A stretch of DNA of 64,000 nucleotides from Actinocorallia herbida (GCF_003751225.1 NZ_RJKE01000001.1:9362001-9426000); one strand, 5' to 3'. Shown: positions 7,818-16,815, counted from the stretch's first letter. Program-made: numbers and translations. Notes: generated from the sequence alone by a model not told the origin.

Positions 7818-8276
7818 GTGGGGTGTGGAGGCGGGGCGGGGTGCCGGGGGTGGGGTGGAACGAGGAGGGACAAGGGGGCGGGGGTGGTCTGGGTGATGGC
7901 GGTGCTGGGGGTGGTGTGGAGTGTGGGGGTCGTGGTGATGGTCGGTGGTGGCGTGCGGGGGATGCGCAAGCGGGCGGAGATGGCGGCGGATGTGGCGGCG
8001 CTGGCCGCGGCGGCGCGGACGGCGCGGGGGTACGCGGACGGGTGCGCGGTGGCGGGGCGGGTCGCCGAGGGGACGGGGGCGGCGCTGACGGGGTGCCGGG
8101 TCGAGGGGTCGGCGGGGCTGCCCGTGCGGGTCGAGGTGGAGGTGGTGATCAGAGGGCGGACGCTTCCGGGGTGGGATCTCTCGGTTCCGGCGGTGTCACG
8201 GGCGGGGACGGCGCCGGTTCCGTCGGAGGAGGTCGATGACGCTCGGGAGCGAGAGCGTCGCGCGGATCCGCGGTGA
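7818..8276 (+). CDS. second TadE-like pseudopilin (Rv3654c type)
   Basis: About 152 residues of the helicase/secretion-neighbourhood TadE-like family. RRDKGAGVVWVMAVLGVVWSV resembles the RDRGSGTVW signal plus helix of that family. It continues RAEMAADVAALAAAARTARG with a conserved Cys pair (DGCAVAG and LTGCRVEG) and a Val-rich beta segment. GTG 7818 is the nearest start that keeps the positively charged leader. It is separated from tadE by the repeat block. Confidence 0.75.
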   Translation: MGCGGGAGCRGWGGTRRDKGAGVVWVMAVLGVVWSVGVVVMVGGGVRGMRKRAEMAADVAALAAAARTARGYADGCAVAGRVAEGTGAALTGCRVEGSAGLPVRVEVEVVIRGRTLPGWDLSVPAVSRAGTAPVPSEEVDDARERERRADPR

Positions 8277-8499
8277 CAGGAGTAGAGATTTGTCGCAGAA
8301 GTGCGTGGAAGTCGGGGATCTTTCATCTCGAGGTGTGTGGATTTCTGATGCTGACTGAGGGGAAAGTGGGGCCGGAAACGGACATGAGGGCCGGGGAGAG
8401 CGGCTGGGTGGTGCCGGGTTCGTCACCATTCTGTGATATTTGCCACTGATCGGTGATATACGCTGCCGCCCAAGACCGGGTGACGGAGGGAGTCGGCGC

Positions 8500-9966
8500 G
8501 TGTGGGTTAGGGCGCTGCTGGTGATGGCTCCGCTGGTGGCGGTCCTGGGGGCCGCGCCGGTGCAGGCTTCGGGAGCCGCCGCGCCCAAGATCACACCCGG
8601 GGACGGGGCGGTGGTCACGTCGCCGTCCGTGTTGGTCAGTGTGAAGACCGCGGCGGGCGGAGGCACCCTCTATGTCGACAGCAAGCGGGTCGGCAGCGGC
8701 AAGAGCGCGACGCTGACCTACCGCATCGACGGCCGTAGGGAGCCCAACGGCACCCACACGGTGCGGGTCGACGCGGTGATCCCGTGGGACACCGCCAACA
8801 GCACGTTCCGCATGGCGGTGCCGGCGCTGCGGCCGAGCGGGCTCAGCGTTTCCACGTCGGGCAGCAAGGTCACCGTCCAGTGGAGCAAGGGCCCCGAGCC
8901 CGACCTGACCGGCTACACGGTCTCCGGCGACCTCGGCACCAAGAACGTCTCGATCGGGGCGTGCGGGGCGCGGTGCAGCGTGACGTTCGCGTCCTCCTCG
9001 ACGGCGAGCGGCCGCGCGACCGTCAGCGTCGTGGCCAGGCGTTCCGGCGCGGAGCCGTCCGGCGCGGCCTCGAAGACCGTCAAGGTGAGCGCCCAGCCGC
9101 AGAACGGCAACGGGAGCGGCAATGGCAACGGGACCGGGAACGGCAACGCGCCGGCGCCCGCCATCCCCGGTTTCACCTACGAGCCTCCGTCCTCGAACAC
9201 GCAGTACCCGGAGGTCGCGCCCGACGACTCGGTGTTCTCCGACGAGAAACCGGCGGTCAGCGAGGTCTACCCGACGCCGGACACCGCGGCATCCGACGAC
9301 ATGATCCTCCTGGACGACGGAGGGACCGCGGCGGGCACGATGGCGTCCGAGAGCCTTCAGTGGGGCAAGAGCCTCGCCATCGCGCTGGTGCTGCTGCTGT
9401 GCGCGGCCCATCTCGGGACCTGGACGCGCAGGCTGCGGACGGCTCGTGCGGGCGGTCCCGGTAGCGGTCCGCGCGTCATGCCGGGGTCGGCGCACGCCCG
9501 GGTCGAGGCGAACCGGCAGAGCATCGAGGCGGCCCTCGCCGCCGCACGGGGCGAGGACCCCGAGAAGGGACAGGCCTCGCGCGGCAGGCCGAAGGACCCC
9601 GAACCCGAGCAGGACACCACGATCCTGGCGACGGAGGGCGAGATCGTCGAGGAACTCAACCTCGAGTACACCCCCGCGGTGTTCCCCGCCGACCCCGACG
9701 CCTGGGCTCCCGCCGCCGAAGACGACTCCTCGTCCCGCGACGAGGCTCCGGCCGACCCTGTCGCCGCGCCGTCGCCCGCGTCCGGCGACGAGGACTCCTC
9801 GGTCCCGTCGGAGCCCCGCCAGTACGACGAGGCGCTCAACGCCCTCATCGGCCTCGCCGCCGCCCGCGAGCCCGACTCGGCTCCCGACTCCTCCTCCGCG
9901 AACCTCACCGAGGTCCTGGAACACCCCCGCCCCCGCCGTCGAGGCCTCCGCCTCCGCCGCCGCTGA
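8500..9966 (+). CDS. membrane-anchored surface protein with FN3 domain
   Basis: A 488-residue protein. A signal peptide (ALLVMAPLVAVLGAAPVQA, to about 23) precedes an Ig-like beta region (29-105), a fibronectin type III domain (about 110-198), an Asn/Gly-rich linker (QNGNGSGNGNGTGNGN), a membrane helix near 291-310 (SLAIALVLLLCAAHLGTW) with basic stop-transfer, and an acidic cytoplasmic tail. GTG 8500 follows GGAGGGA at 9 bases. No enzyme motif is seen. Its place between the tad genes and the helicase suggests a role at the cell surface with the pilus. The TGA at 9964 is followed by an open in-frame continuation that repeats the tail (see next entry). Confidence 0.8.
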   Translation: MWVRALLVMAPLVAVLGAAPVQASGAAAPKITPGDGAVVTSPSVLVSVKTAAGGGTLYVDSKRVGSGKSATLTYRIDGRREPNGTHTVRVDAVIPWDTANSTFRMAVPALRPSGLSVSTSGSKVTVQWSKGPEPDLTGYTVSGDLGTKNVSIGACGARCSVTFASSSTASGRATVSVVARRSGAEPSGAASKTVKVSAQPQNGNGSGNGNGTGNGNAPAPAIPGFTYEPPSSNTQYPEVAPDDSVFSDEKPAVSEVYPTPDTAASDDMILLDDGGTAAGTMASESLQWGKSLAIALVLLLCAAHLGTWTRRLRTARAGGPGSGPRVMPGSAHARVEANRQSIEAALAAARGEDPEKGQASRGRPKDPEPEQDTTILATEGEIVEELNLEYTPAVFPADPDAWAPAAEDDSSSRDEAPADPVAAPSPASGDEDSSVPSEPRQYDEALNALIGLAAAREPDSAPDSSSANLTEVLEHPRPRRRGLRLRRR

Positions 9967-10275
9967 CCACTCCCCGAAGCACGCTCCGATCGTGCCTCGG
10001 CCGTCGGTGGCCCGCCCCTGAAGCCGCAACCGGTCTCCGGCTCGTCGACCGCCGCCGCTGACCGGCTCCCGAAGCCGCGTCCCGATCGCTGCTCGACGGC
10101 CGCCGAAGAGGACTCCTCGTCCTGCGGGGAGGCTCCGGCCGACCCTGTCGGCGGGCCCTCGCCCGCGTCCGGCGACGAGGACTCCTCGGTCCCATCGGAG
10201 CCCCGCCAGCACGACGAGGAGCTCAACGCCCTCGTCGGCCTCGCCGCCCCCCGAAGGCTCGATCCGGTCTCCTGA
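9967..10275 (+). pseudogene. in-frame continuation of the FN3 gene after its stop, with duplicated tail
   Basis: After the TGA at 9964-9966 the same frame stays open for 102 codons to TGA 10273. Codons in 10098-10256 encode a near copy of the tail at 9712-9875, at an offset of 387 bases (129 codons): GDEDSSVPSEPRQHDEELNALVGLAA against GDEDSSVPSEPRQYDEALNALIGLAA. The segment after the stop (9963-10001) is itself echoed at 10059-10100. Either a longer protein was truncated by the TGA, or the stop is read through. Confidence 0.65.
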
Positions 10276-10321
10276 GCGTTGACCGCCGCCGTCGGTCCCC
10301 TCTGCTGGTCTCTCCGGCTGG

Positions 10322-10402
10322 AGTCGACCGTTCGGCCGTCCGGCGTGGCTTTGAAGGGTGTCCTGGTGAGCGCCGAGCCGCGGAGCGGCAGCGGGATCGG
10401 CC
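10322..10402 (+). pseudogene. decayed copy of the FN3-linker junction
   Basis: About 70 bases resemble 9055-9120 of the FN3 gene. The shared core is CCGTCCGGCG followed by GAAG and then GTGAGCGCC-AGCCGC, ending in the ACGGCAACGGGAGCGG-like segment (AGCGGCAGCGGGATCGG here). It lies downstream of the tail duplication, so the order is scrambled and more than one duplication event is implied. The remaining bases to 10574 hold no recognisable gene. Confidence 0.45.
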
Positions 10403-10574
10403 GCTGACGGCGCCCCTCCGGGCTGCCGCCGCTTAGAGGGGGTACCGCTCGGTCGTCGTCACCCGCCTCGCATCACCGCGGGTATCGCGTTTCTCGGGGT
10501 GCGGAGCCTTGCGGTCCGGGCGTGGGTGGTCGCCGGGGGAGGGGTGGGTTCTGGCGCTCGTGGCGGTGGTGGGG

Positions 10575-12833
10575 TCAGGGGGTGAGGAGGTGGGTGAGGA
10601 GGGTTCGGGAGTCGGGTTTGGAGAGGGGGTCGTTGTTGTTGCCGCATTTGGGGGACTGGATGCAGGAGGGGCAGCCATGGTCGCAGGGGCAGGCGCGGAT
10701 GGCGTCGAGGGTGGCCTGGAGCCAGGGGCGGGCCTGGGCGTGGGCGCGTTCGGCGAAGCCGGCGCCGCCGGGGTGGCCGTCGTAGACGAAGACGGTGAGG
10801 CGGGAGGTGTCGGGGTGGAGCTCGGTGGAGACGCCGCCGATGTCCCAGCGGTCGCAGGTGGCGAACAGGGGGAGCAGGCCGATGGAGGCGTGCTCGGCGG
10901 CGTGCGCGGCGCCGGGGGCGTCGAAGTCCTCGTGGGCGGCGAGGACTTCGGGGGCGAGGGTCCACCAGACGGCCTTGGTGCGCAGGACCCGTTCCGGCAG
11001 CTCCAGGGGCTTCTCGCCGATGATCTCGCCGGTGGCGCGGCGGCGCATCTGGTAGGCGACGACCTGGCGGCGCACCTCGACGGTGCCGAAGTGCAGGCTC
11101 GCGTGCGGTGACCACTCGGTCTTCCGCTCCTCCTCCAGGACCCGGATGTCGGTGAGGGACCGGGCGTTGGTGGAGTAGTCGGGCGAAGCGGGCGTGACGA
11201 GCGCGACCGCGTCGTCGAGGTCGAGGAGGTCCACGAGGTAGGACTCGCCCTGGTGGACGTAGAGGGCGCCCTCGTGGACCGTGCCGTGCGCCGAGGACTC
11301 GTCGACGGTGCCGAGCAGCCGTCCGGTGTCGCCCTCGACGACCTGGATCACCGACGGCCCGCTGCCGCGCAGGTCGACCGAGGGACGTTCCCGGTGCGTC
11401 CAGAACCATCCGGCGGGCCGCCGCCGCAGGACGCCGCGCGCGGTGAGCCCGTCGACGAGATCGCCGGCGGACGGCCCGAACAGCGCGAGGTCGTCCTCGG
11501 CGAGGGGCAGTTCGGCGGCCGCCGCGCACAGGTGCGGTTCCAGGACGTAGGGGTTGGCCGGGTCGAGGACCGTCGCCTCGACGGGCACGCCGAAGATCGC
11601 CGACGGGTGGTGGACCAGGTAGGTGTCCAAGGGGTCGTCGCGGGCGATGAGGACGGCCAGGGCGTCCTGTCCGCCGCGTCCGGCGCGTCCGGCCTGCTGC
11701 CAGAGGGACGCGCGGGTGCCGGGCCAGCCGCAGACGAGGACGGCGTCGAGCCCGGAGACGTCGATGCCGAGTTCGAGGGCGTTGGTGGTGGCGAGGCCGA
11801 GGAGGGAGCGCGAGCGCAGCGCGGCTTCCAGCTCCCGGCGTTCCGAGGGCAGATAGCCGCCCCGGTAGGCGGCGACCTTGTCTTGCAGCTCCGGGGCGAC
11901 CTCGGACAGGGCGGCCCGCGCGGCCAGCGAGACGGTTTCGACGCCGCGCCTGGACCGGACGAAGGCGAGGGTCTGCGCTCCCGCCGCGACGAGGTCGGCA
12001 AGGAGGTCGGCGGCCTCCGAGGGCGCGGGGCGGCGGACGTCTCCGTCCACCAAGGGCGGCTCCCACAGGGCGAAGGTCATCGCGCCGCGCGGGGAGGCGT
12101 CCGCGTCGACGGGGGTGACGGGCACCCCGGTGAGGACGGCGCCGGAGGCGGCGGGGTCGGAGACGGTCGCGGAGGCGAGGATGAAGGTGGGCGAGGACCC
12201 GTACCGGGCGCAGACACGCCGGAGCCTTCGGATGATCTGCGCCACGTGGGAGCCGAACACGCCGCGGTAGCCGTGCGCCTCGTCGATCACCACGTAGCGG
12301 AGCCTGCGCAGGAACGACGACCACCGGCTGTGCCGGGGCAGCACCGAGTAGTGCAGCATGTCCGGGTTGGTGAGGACGATGTTCGCGTAGCGCCGAATCC
12401 AGTCGCGGGCCTCGCTGGGCGTGTCGCCGTCGTAGGTCGCGGCCTGGACGGAGGCGAGGCCCAGGGCGTCGATCGAGCGGAGCTGGTCGTGCGCGAGGGC
12501 CTTGGTGGGGGCGAGGTACAGGGTGGTGTCGCCGTCGAAGGCCGCGGTCAGGGCGGGCAGGAGATAGGCCAGGGACTTGCCTGACGCGGTGCCCGTCGCG
12601 ATGGTCACCGAGCTGCCCTCGTGGGCCAGGGAGGCCGCCTGGGCCTGGTGTTCCCACAGATGGGGGAGGTCGAGCGCGGAGACGACCGAGGCGGGGACCC
12701 AGGACGGCCAGGGCGCGGTGCGCGCCGCGCGGGCCGGGACCGTCTCGACGTGCGTCAGCCGCCCGCGGCGCCGGGGGTCGCTCCGCAGGACGTCGAGAAG
12801 AAGATGTGCTGCCACAGGTTTCCAGTGTGTCAT
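10575..12833 (-). CDS. DECH/DEAH-box DNA helicase with C-terminal zinc-site domain
   Basis: A 752-residue superfamily 2 helicase of the helicase/secretion-neighbourhood DEAH family, related to MrfA/Hrq1-like enzymes with DUF1998. Walker A GTASGKS is at 81-87 and DEAH at 184-187 (VVIDEAHGYRG); SAT, the Q-motif region (LWEHQAQA) and motif VI (QQAGRAGRGG) are present. Near the end CPCDHGCPSCIQSPKCG supplies four Cys for a metal site. MrfA-type enzymes act in repair of mitomycin-type DNA damage. It is transcribed toward the tad locus and is the conserved end marker of that neighbourhood. GTG/ATG choice: ATG 12833 gives the family N-terminus. Confidence 0.92.
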   Translation of the reverse strand: MTHWKPVAAHLLLDVLRSDPRRRGRLTHVETVPARAARTAPWPSWVPASVVSALDLPHLWEHQAQAASLAHEGSSVTIATGTASGKSLAYLLPALTAAFDGDTTLYLAPTKALAHDQLRSIDALGLASVQAATYDGDTPSEARDWIRRYANIVLTNPDMLHYSVLPRHSRWSSFLRRLRYVVIDEAHGYRGVFGSHVAQIIRRLRRVCARYGSSPTFILASATVSDPAASGAVLTGVPVTPVDADASPRGAMTFALWEPPLVDGDVRRPAPSEAADLLADLVAAGAQTLAFVRSRRGVETVSLAARAALSEVAPELQDKVAAYRGGYLPSERRELEAALRSRSLLGLATTNALELGIDVSGLDAVLVCGWPGTRASLWQQAGRAGRGGQDALAVLIARDDPLDTYLVHHPSAIFGVPVEATVLDPANPYVLEPHLCAAAAELPLAEDDLALFGPSAGDLVDGLTARGVLRRRPAGWFWTHRERPSVDLRGSGPSVIQVVEGDTGRLLGTVDESSAHGTVHEGALYVHQGESYLVDLLDLDDAVALVTPASPDYSTNARSLTDIRVLEEERKTEWSPHASLHFGTVEVRRQVVAYQMRRRATGEIIGEKPLELPERVLRTKAVWWTLAPEVLAAHEDFDAPGAAHAAEHASIGLLPLFATCDRWDIGGVSTELHPDTSRLTVFVYDGHPGGAGFAERAHAQARPWLQATLDAIRACPCDHGCPSCIQSPKCGNNNDPLSKPDSRTLLTHLLTP

Positions 12834-13011
12834 CGGGGGAAGGGAGCAGAGAACGCTCCGACACCCTCAAAGCCCCGTGATCGGCAGGTCAGACCGCGCG
12901 AACAGAGGATTTCGTGTGAACACGGCGCTGGAGCGTGGTTGAATTTCGACGGGCGAACGCTGCAACGTCCGATTACATTGCTTACTTTGCGGCAAATGCG
13001 CTGGAGGTTCC

Positions 13012-13359
13012 GTGGACCTGAAGGTGACCGACTACACGAGTGACGACGGCATCACCGTCATCAACGTGGAGGGAGAGATCGACGTCTACACGGCGCCGAA
13101 GCTCCGGGAGAAGCTCATCGACCTCGTCAACAAGGGCAAGTTCCACCTCCTCGTCGACATGGAGAAGGTCGAGTTCCTTGACTCCACGGGCCTCGGCGTC
13201 CTGGTCGGCGGGTTGAAGCGGGTGCGCGCCCACGACGGGTCGCTGGAACTGGTCTGCACCCAGGAGCGGATCCTCAAGATCTTCCGGATCACGGGTCTGA
13301 CCAAGGTCTTCGGCATCCACACCTCGATCGACGAGGCGCGGGAAAAGCGGGCGAAGTAA
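13012..13359 (+). CDS. bldG: anti-sigma factor antagonist, BldG-like
   Basis: A 115-residue STAS-domain protein. The phosphorylated serine lies in [10 protein letters not shown] (Ser58). BldG-type proteins bind and neutralise anti-sigma kinases and govern development and antibiotic production in Streptomyces. GTG 13012 follows GGAGG. An anti-sigma-like ATPase gene begins 5 bases after the stop, and the same pair sits beside the same helicase in Streptomyces. The 178 bases upstream include an AT-rich stretch (12978-12998) that probably holds the promoter. Confidence 0.93.
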   Translation: MDLKVTDYTSDDGITVINVEGEIDVYTAPKLREKLIDLVNKGKFHLLVDMEKVEFLDSTGLGVLVGGLKRVRAHDGSLELVCTQERILKIFRITGLTKVFGIHTSIDEAREKRAK

Positions 13360-13364
13360 CCGCC

Positions 13365-13730
13365 GTGGGCACCGTCGAAGTCGCGTTCAGCGCGCTCCCG
13401 ATCCACGTGCGAACCGCCCGTATGGTGACGAAGGCCGTCGCGGTGCGCTCCGGCGTCGCCGAGCAGCTGCTGGACGAGGTGCGGCTGGCCGTGGGCGAGG
13501 CGTGCTCGCGTGCGGTCGAGGCGCATCAGAAGCACTGCCCGGAGGAGCCGGTGCGGCTCGCGCTGACCGACGCGGGCGAGCGGTTCTCGGTCGCGGTCAG
13601 CGACCGTGCGCAGTCCCAACCGGAGGATGACGGACTGAGCATGGCCGTGATCAAGGGCCTCGCCGACGAGCTGGAGATCGTCTCCACCCCGGAAGGCACG
13701 ACGATCAGCATGAGCTGGCCCACCCGCTGA
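13365..13730 (+). CDS. HATPase-type anti-sigma factor, partner of BldG
   Basis: A 121-residue protein of the serine kinase / anti-sigma GHKL class. LLDEVRLAVGEACSRAVEAH is the N-box region and GLSMAVIKGLADELEI the late glycine region. The G1 box is weak (SDRAQSQPEDDG rather than DxGxG), so ATP binding may be altered, as in homologues next to bldG. GTG 13365 starts 5 bases after bldG, so the two are cotranscribed; a strong terminator follows. Confidence 0.85.
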   Translation: MGTVEVAFSALPIHVRTARMVTKAVAVRSGVAEQLLDEVRLAVGEACSRAVEAHQKHCPEEPVRLALTDAGERFSVAVSDRAQSQPEDDGLSMAVIKGLADELEIVSTPEGTTISMSWPTR

Positions 13731-13741
13731 CTTATCCCTAG

Positions 13742-13780
13742 AAAAGGTCCCATGTCGTGATCGTGGGGCCTTTTCTTATT
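13742..13780 (+). terminator. intrinsic terminator after the bldG operon
   Basis: AAAAGGTCCC (13742-13751) pairs over ten bases, one of them G-U, with GGGGCCTTTT (13765-13774); a T-rich run follows. Confidence 0.85.
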
Positions 13781-13862
13781 TCTGCGTTTGTCCGTGGGAA
13801 TTTCCGATCAGACTCGTGGAAAGCGGGGCGAATCACCGAGCGGCCGGGCGGGAGCGGCGCTG

Positions 13863-16136
13863 ATGACTGAGACGGAAATCTCAACCGGGGATCTTCTCCT
13901 CCTCGTCGTCGTCGCCGTGGTCGCGCTGCTGGCGCTGGCCGTGGCCGCGGGGCTGGTCCGGCAGGTGCTCGCCGCGGGGCAGGGGACCGCCCGGATGCGC
14001 GAGATCGCGGGCGCGATCCAGGAGGGCGCGGCGGCCTACCTGCGGCGGCAGTTCCGCACGATCGCGGTCTTCGTCGTGGTGATCCCCTTTGTTCTTCTGC
14101 TGCTGCCCGCGGACACGCTCGGGGTGCGGATCGGCAGATCGATCTTCTTCGTCGTCGGGGCGGTCTTCTCGGCGGCCACGGGCTTCGCCGGGATGTGGCT
14201 CGCCGTGCGCGGGAACGTCAGGGTGGCGGCGGCCGCGCGTGACCGCGGGGAGCGGGAGGCGACGCGGCTCGCGTTCCGCACCGGCGGGGTGTCCGGGATG
14301 GTGACGGTCGGGCTCGGGCTGTTCGGCGCGGCGGTCGTGGTGCTGGTCTACCGGGGGCGGGCGCCGGGCGTCCTCGAGGGGTTCGGGTTCGGGGCGGCGC
14401 TGCTGGCGATGTTCATGCGGGTCGGCGGCGGGATCTTCACCAAGGCCGCCGACGTGGGCGCGGACCTCGTCGGCAAGGTCGAGCAGGGCATCCCCGAGGA
14501 CGACCCGCGCAACGCCGCGGTGATCGCCGACAACGTCGGGGACAACGTGGGCGACTGCGCGGGCATGGCCGCCGACATCTTCGAGTCCTACGCGGTGACG
14601 CTCGTCGCCGCGCTCATCCTCGGCACCGCGGCGTTCGGCGCGCAGGGCCTGGTCTTCCCGCTGATCGTGCCCATGGTCGGGGTGCTGACCGCGATCGTCG
14701 GGATCTTCGCGGTGGCGCCGCGCGTGGGGGACAGATCGGGCATGACCGCGGTCAACCGGGGTTTCCTGGTGTCGGCGGTCTTCGCCGCGGTGGGGGTCGC
14801 GATCGCCGCGTGGTTGTACCTGCCCGGATCATTCGGCGCGCTGGACGGCGGGGTCGGGGCGTCGGGGGATCCGCGGCTCGTGGCCATCGGGGCGGTGCTC
14901 CTCGGGATCGTGCTGGCGGCGGCCATCCAGATCCTCACCGGCTACTTCACCGAGGCCGGCCGCAAGCCCGTTGAGGAGGTCACCGAGAGCGCGCGCACGG
15001 GGCCCGCGACCGTCGTGCTGTCGGGGGTGGCGCTCGGCCTCGAGTCGGCCGTGTACGCGACCCTGCTCATCGGCGGGGCCATCTACGGGGCCTTCCTCAT
15101 CGGCGCGGGGAACACCACCGTCGCGCTCTTCGCCGTCGCCCTGGCCGGGACCGGCCTGCTGACGACCGTCGGCGTGATCGTCTCGATGGACGCGTTCGGC
15201 CCGGTCTCCGACAACGCCCAGGGCATCGCCGAGATGTCCGGCGACGTCCGGGGCGAGGCGGCCGAGGCCCTGGAGCGCCTCGACGCGATGGGCAACACGA
15301 CGAAGGCGATCACCAAGGGCATCGCGATCGCCACCGCGGTGCTCGCCGCGACCGCGCTGTTCGGGTCGTTCCGGACGACGGTCGAGGAGGCGCTGCGGAC
15401 GGCCACGGCCGAGGCCCGCCGAGCGATAGGCCCGGTCTTCACCGAGTTCTCCCTGTCGGTGGACCAGCCGAACGTGCTCGTCGGGCTGCTCATCGGGGCG
15501 TGCGCGGTGTTCCTTTTCGCGGGGCTGGCGATCATGGCGGTGGGCAGGGCCGCCGCGAGGGTGGTCCTGGAGGTGCGCGAGCAGTTCCGGACCCGTCCGG
15601 GGATCATGGACTTCACCGAGAAGCCGGACTACGGCAGGGTCGTGGACCTGTGCACCCGCGACGCCCAGCGGGAACTGGCCACGCCGGGCCTCCTGGCGAT
15701 CCTCGCGCCGATCGCCGTCGGGTTCGCGCTCGGGTACGCGCCCCTGGGGGCCTTCCTCGCGGGCGCGATCGCCTGCGGCGCTCTGATGGCGATCTTCCTC
15801 GCGAATTCCGGAGGTGCCTGGGACAACGCCAAGAAGGTCGTGGAGTCGGGAAGGCTGGGCGGGAAGGGCTCGCCCGCGCATGCCGCGACGGTCATCGGCG
15901 ACACCGTGGGCGACCCGTTCAAGGACACCGCGGGCCCGGCGATCAATCCGCTGATCAAGGTGATGAACCTGGTGGCCCTGCTCGTCGCCCCGGCCGTCGT
16001 CGCGTCCGCGGGGCGGCCGCTGCTGCGGACGGGGGTGACGGTCGTGGCGGTGGCGGTGCTCGTCACGGCGGTGGTCGCGGCCAAGCGCAGGACGGTCGGC
16101 GGGGCGCCCGCCGAGGACGTGCCGGCGTCGGTCTGA
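13863..16136 (+). CDS. hppA: membrane proton-translocating pyrophosphatase
   Basis: A 757-residue integral membrane pump that couples PPi hydrolysis to proton export. The catalytic segment DVGADLVGKVEQGIPEDDPR (near residue 196) and the following metal-binding DNVGDNVGDCAGMAADIFESY-type region are intact. GNTTKA at about 477-482 carries Lys where potassium-dependent enzymes have Ala, so a K+-independent type is predicted. The late motif GDTVGDPFKDTAGPAINPLIK is present. ATG 13863 is preferred over an earlier frame start because the first membrane helix follows directly. Confidence 0.95.
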   Translation: MTETEISTGDLLLLVVVAVVALLALAVAAGLVRQVLAAGQGTARMREIAGAIQEGAAAYLRRQFRTIAVFVVVIPFVLLLLPADTLGVRIGRSIFFVVGAVFSAATGFAGMWLAVRGNVRVAAAARDRGEREATRLAFRTGGVSGMVTVGLGLFGAAVVVLVYRGRAPGVLEGFGFGAALLAMFMRVGGGIFTKAADVGADLVGKVEQGIPEDDPRNAAVIADNVGDNVGDCAGMAADIFESYAVTLVAALILGTAAFGAQGLVFPLIVPMVGVLTAIVGIFAVAPRVGDRSGMTAVNRGFLVSAVFAAVGVAIAAWLYLPGSFGALDGGVGASGDPRLVAIGAVLLGIVLAAAIQILTGYFTEAGRKPVEEVTESARTGPATVVLSGVALGLESAVYATLLIGGAIYGAFLIGAGNTTVALFAVALAGTGLLTTVGVIVSMDAFGPVSDNAQGIAEMSGDVRGEAAEALERLDAMGNTTKAITKGIAIATAVLAATALFGSFRTTVEEALRTATAEARRAIGPVFTEFSLSVDQPNVLVGLLIGACAVFLFAGLAIMAVGRAAARVVLEVREQFRTRPGIMDFTEKPDYGRVVDLCTRDAQRELATPGLLAILAPIAVGFALGYAPLGAFLAGAIACGALMAIFLANSGGAWDNAKKVVESGRLGGKGSPAHAATVIGDTVGDPFKDTAGPAINPLIKVMNLVALLVAPAVVASAGRPLLRTGVTVVAVAVLVTAVVAAKRRTVGGAPAEDVPASV

Positions 16137-16213
16137 GCCCGGGGCCCGGCGCAGGTGGGAGCGGGGTCACCGAGGTTTTCCACAGGCGGTGTCCGGCGTT
16201 TCTCCAGGGCGTC

Positions 16214-16219
16214 TAATCT
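16214..16219 (+). promoter_or_regulatory. -10 box for a leaderless sixA operon transcript
   Basis: TAATCT ends 7 bases before the ATG at 16227, so the transcript would begin at the start codon. No SD sequence lies between. Confidence 0.55.
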
Positions 16220-16226
16220 GGGGCCC

Positions 16227-16319
16227 ATGAGTGGTGCAAAAGGCTTTGCGATGATCTTCGGCTCGATGCTGGCCATCATGGCCGTCCTGTGGCTCGCCGC
16301 CGCGCTGGTCGCCCCTTGA
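16227..16319 (+). CDS. 30-residue single-span membrane peptide
   Basis: MSGAKGFAMIFGSMLAIMAVLWLAAALVAP (given here by name only: residues 8-28 are one continuous hydrophobic helix). It begins at an apparent leaderless start, and its TGA overlaps the TTG start of sixA (TTGA), the usual arrangement for translational coupling. I do not recognise a family. It may be a small membrane protein in its own right or a leader that controls sixA translation. Codons and the exact overlap support real translation. Confidence 0.6.
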   Translation: MSGAKGFAMIFGSMLAIMAVLWLAAALVAP

Positions 16320-16777
16320 ACAAGAGGCTGCTGGTCCTGCGGCACGCCAAGGCGGAGGTCGGGTTCGGCCTCGCCGATCACGAGCGTCCGCTGGCGGAGC
16401 GCGGCCTGCGGGACGCCGCGGCGATGGGCGCGCACCTCAAGAAGGAGGCCCTCCTCCCCGATCTGGTGCTGTGCTCCACCGCGCTGCGCACCAGGCAGAC
16501 CCTCGAGGGCCTCGGCCTGGATTGCCCGGTCTCGTTCGAGCGGGGCATCTACAGCGGCGACGGCTACGATCTGCGCACCCTCGTGCAGGTCACCCCCGAG
16601 GAGGTCGGCACGCTGCTGCTCATCGGCCACAACCCGGCGGTGCACGAACTCGTCGTGATCACCGGCGACGAGCCCGTCGCGGAGTTCCCGACGTGTGCGC
16701 TCGGGGTGGTGGAGCTGGAGAGCTGGGAGTCTCATGGCGGCACGCTGCTCGCCTACCGGACGCCCAAGACCCTGTGA
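16316..16777 (+). CDS. sixA: SixA-like histidine phosphatase
   Basis: A 153-residue histidine phosphatase. The RHAK motif (LLVLRHAKAEV) near residue 8 supplies the phosphorylated His; HERPLAERG, ALRTRQT and LLIGHNPAVHEL complete the active site. SixA in E. coli removes phosphate from HPt domains; the actinobacterial target is unknown. Start TTG 16316 overlaps the stop of the upstream small membrane peptide; the first residues MNKRLLVLRHAK match the family N-terminus. Confidence 0.85.
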   Translation: MNKRLLVLRHAKAEVGFGLADHERPLAERGLRDAAAMGAHLKKEALLPDLVLCSTALRTRQTLEGLGLDCPVSFERGIYSGDGYDLRTLVQVTPEEVGTLLLIGHNPAVHELVVITGDEPVAEFPTCALGVVELESWESHGGTLLAYRTPKTL

Positions 16778-16803
16778 TGACCCGCTGTTGAGCCGCGTTC
16801 ACG

Positions 16804-16809
16804 CACAAT
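16804..16809 (+). promoter_or_regulatory. candidate -10 box before the FUSC gene
   Basis: CACAAT ends 6 bases before GTG 16816, compatible with another leaderless start. Confidence 0.35.
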
Positions 16810-16815
16810 GATCAT

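Noticed and set aside
7307-8326. 339-codon Pro/His/Thr-rich minus-strand frame
   Set aside because: Created by the G-rich minisatellite; product is pure low complexity and overlaps two real pilin-like genes.
12577-13043. Small + strand frames overlapping the helicase start
   Set aside because: Antisense to the helicase N-terminus and without family features; the region upstream of bldG is more likely regulatory.
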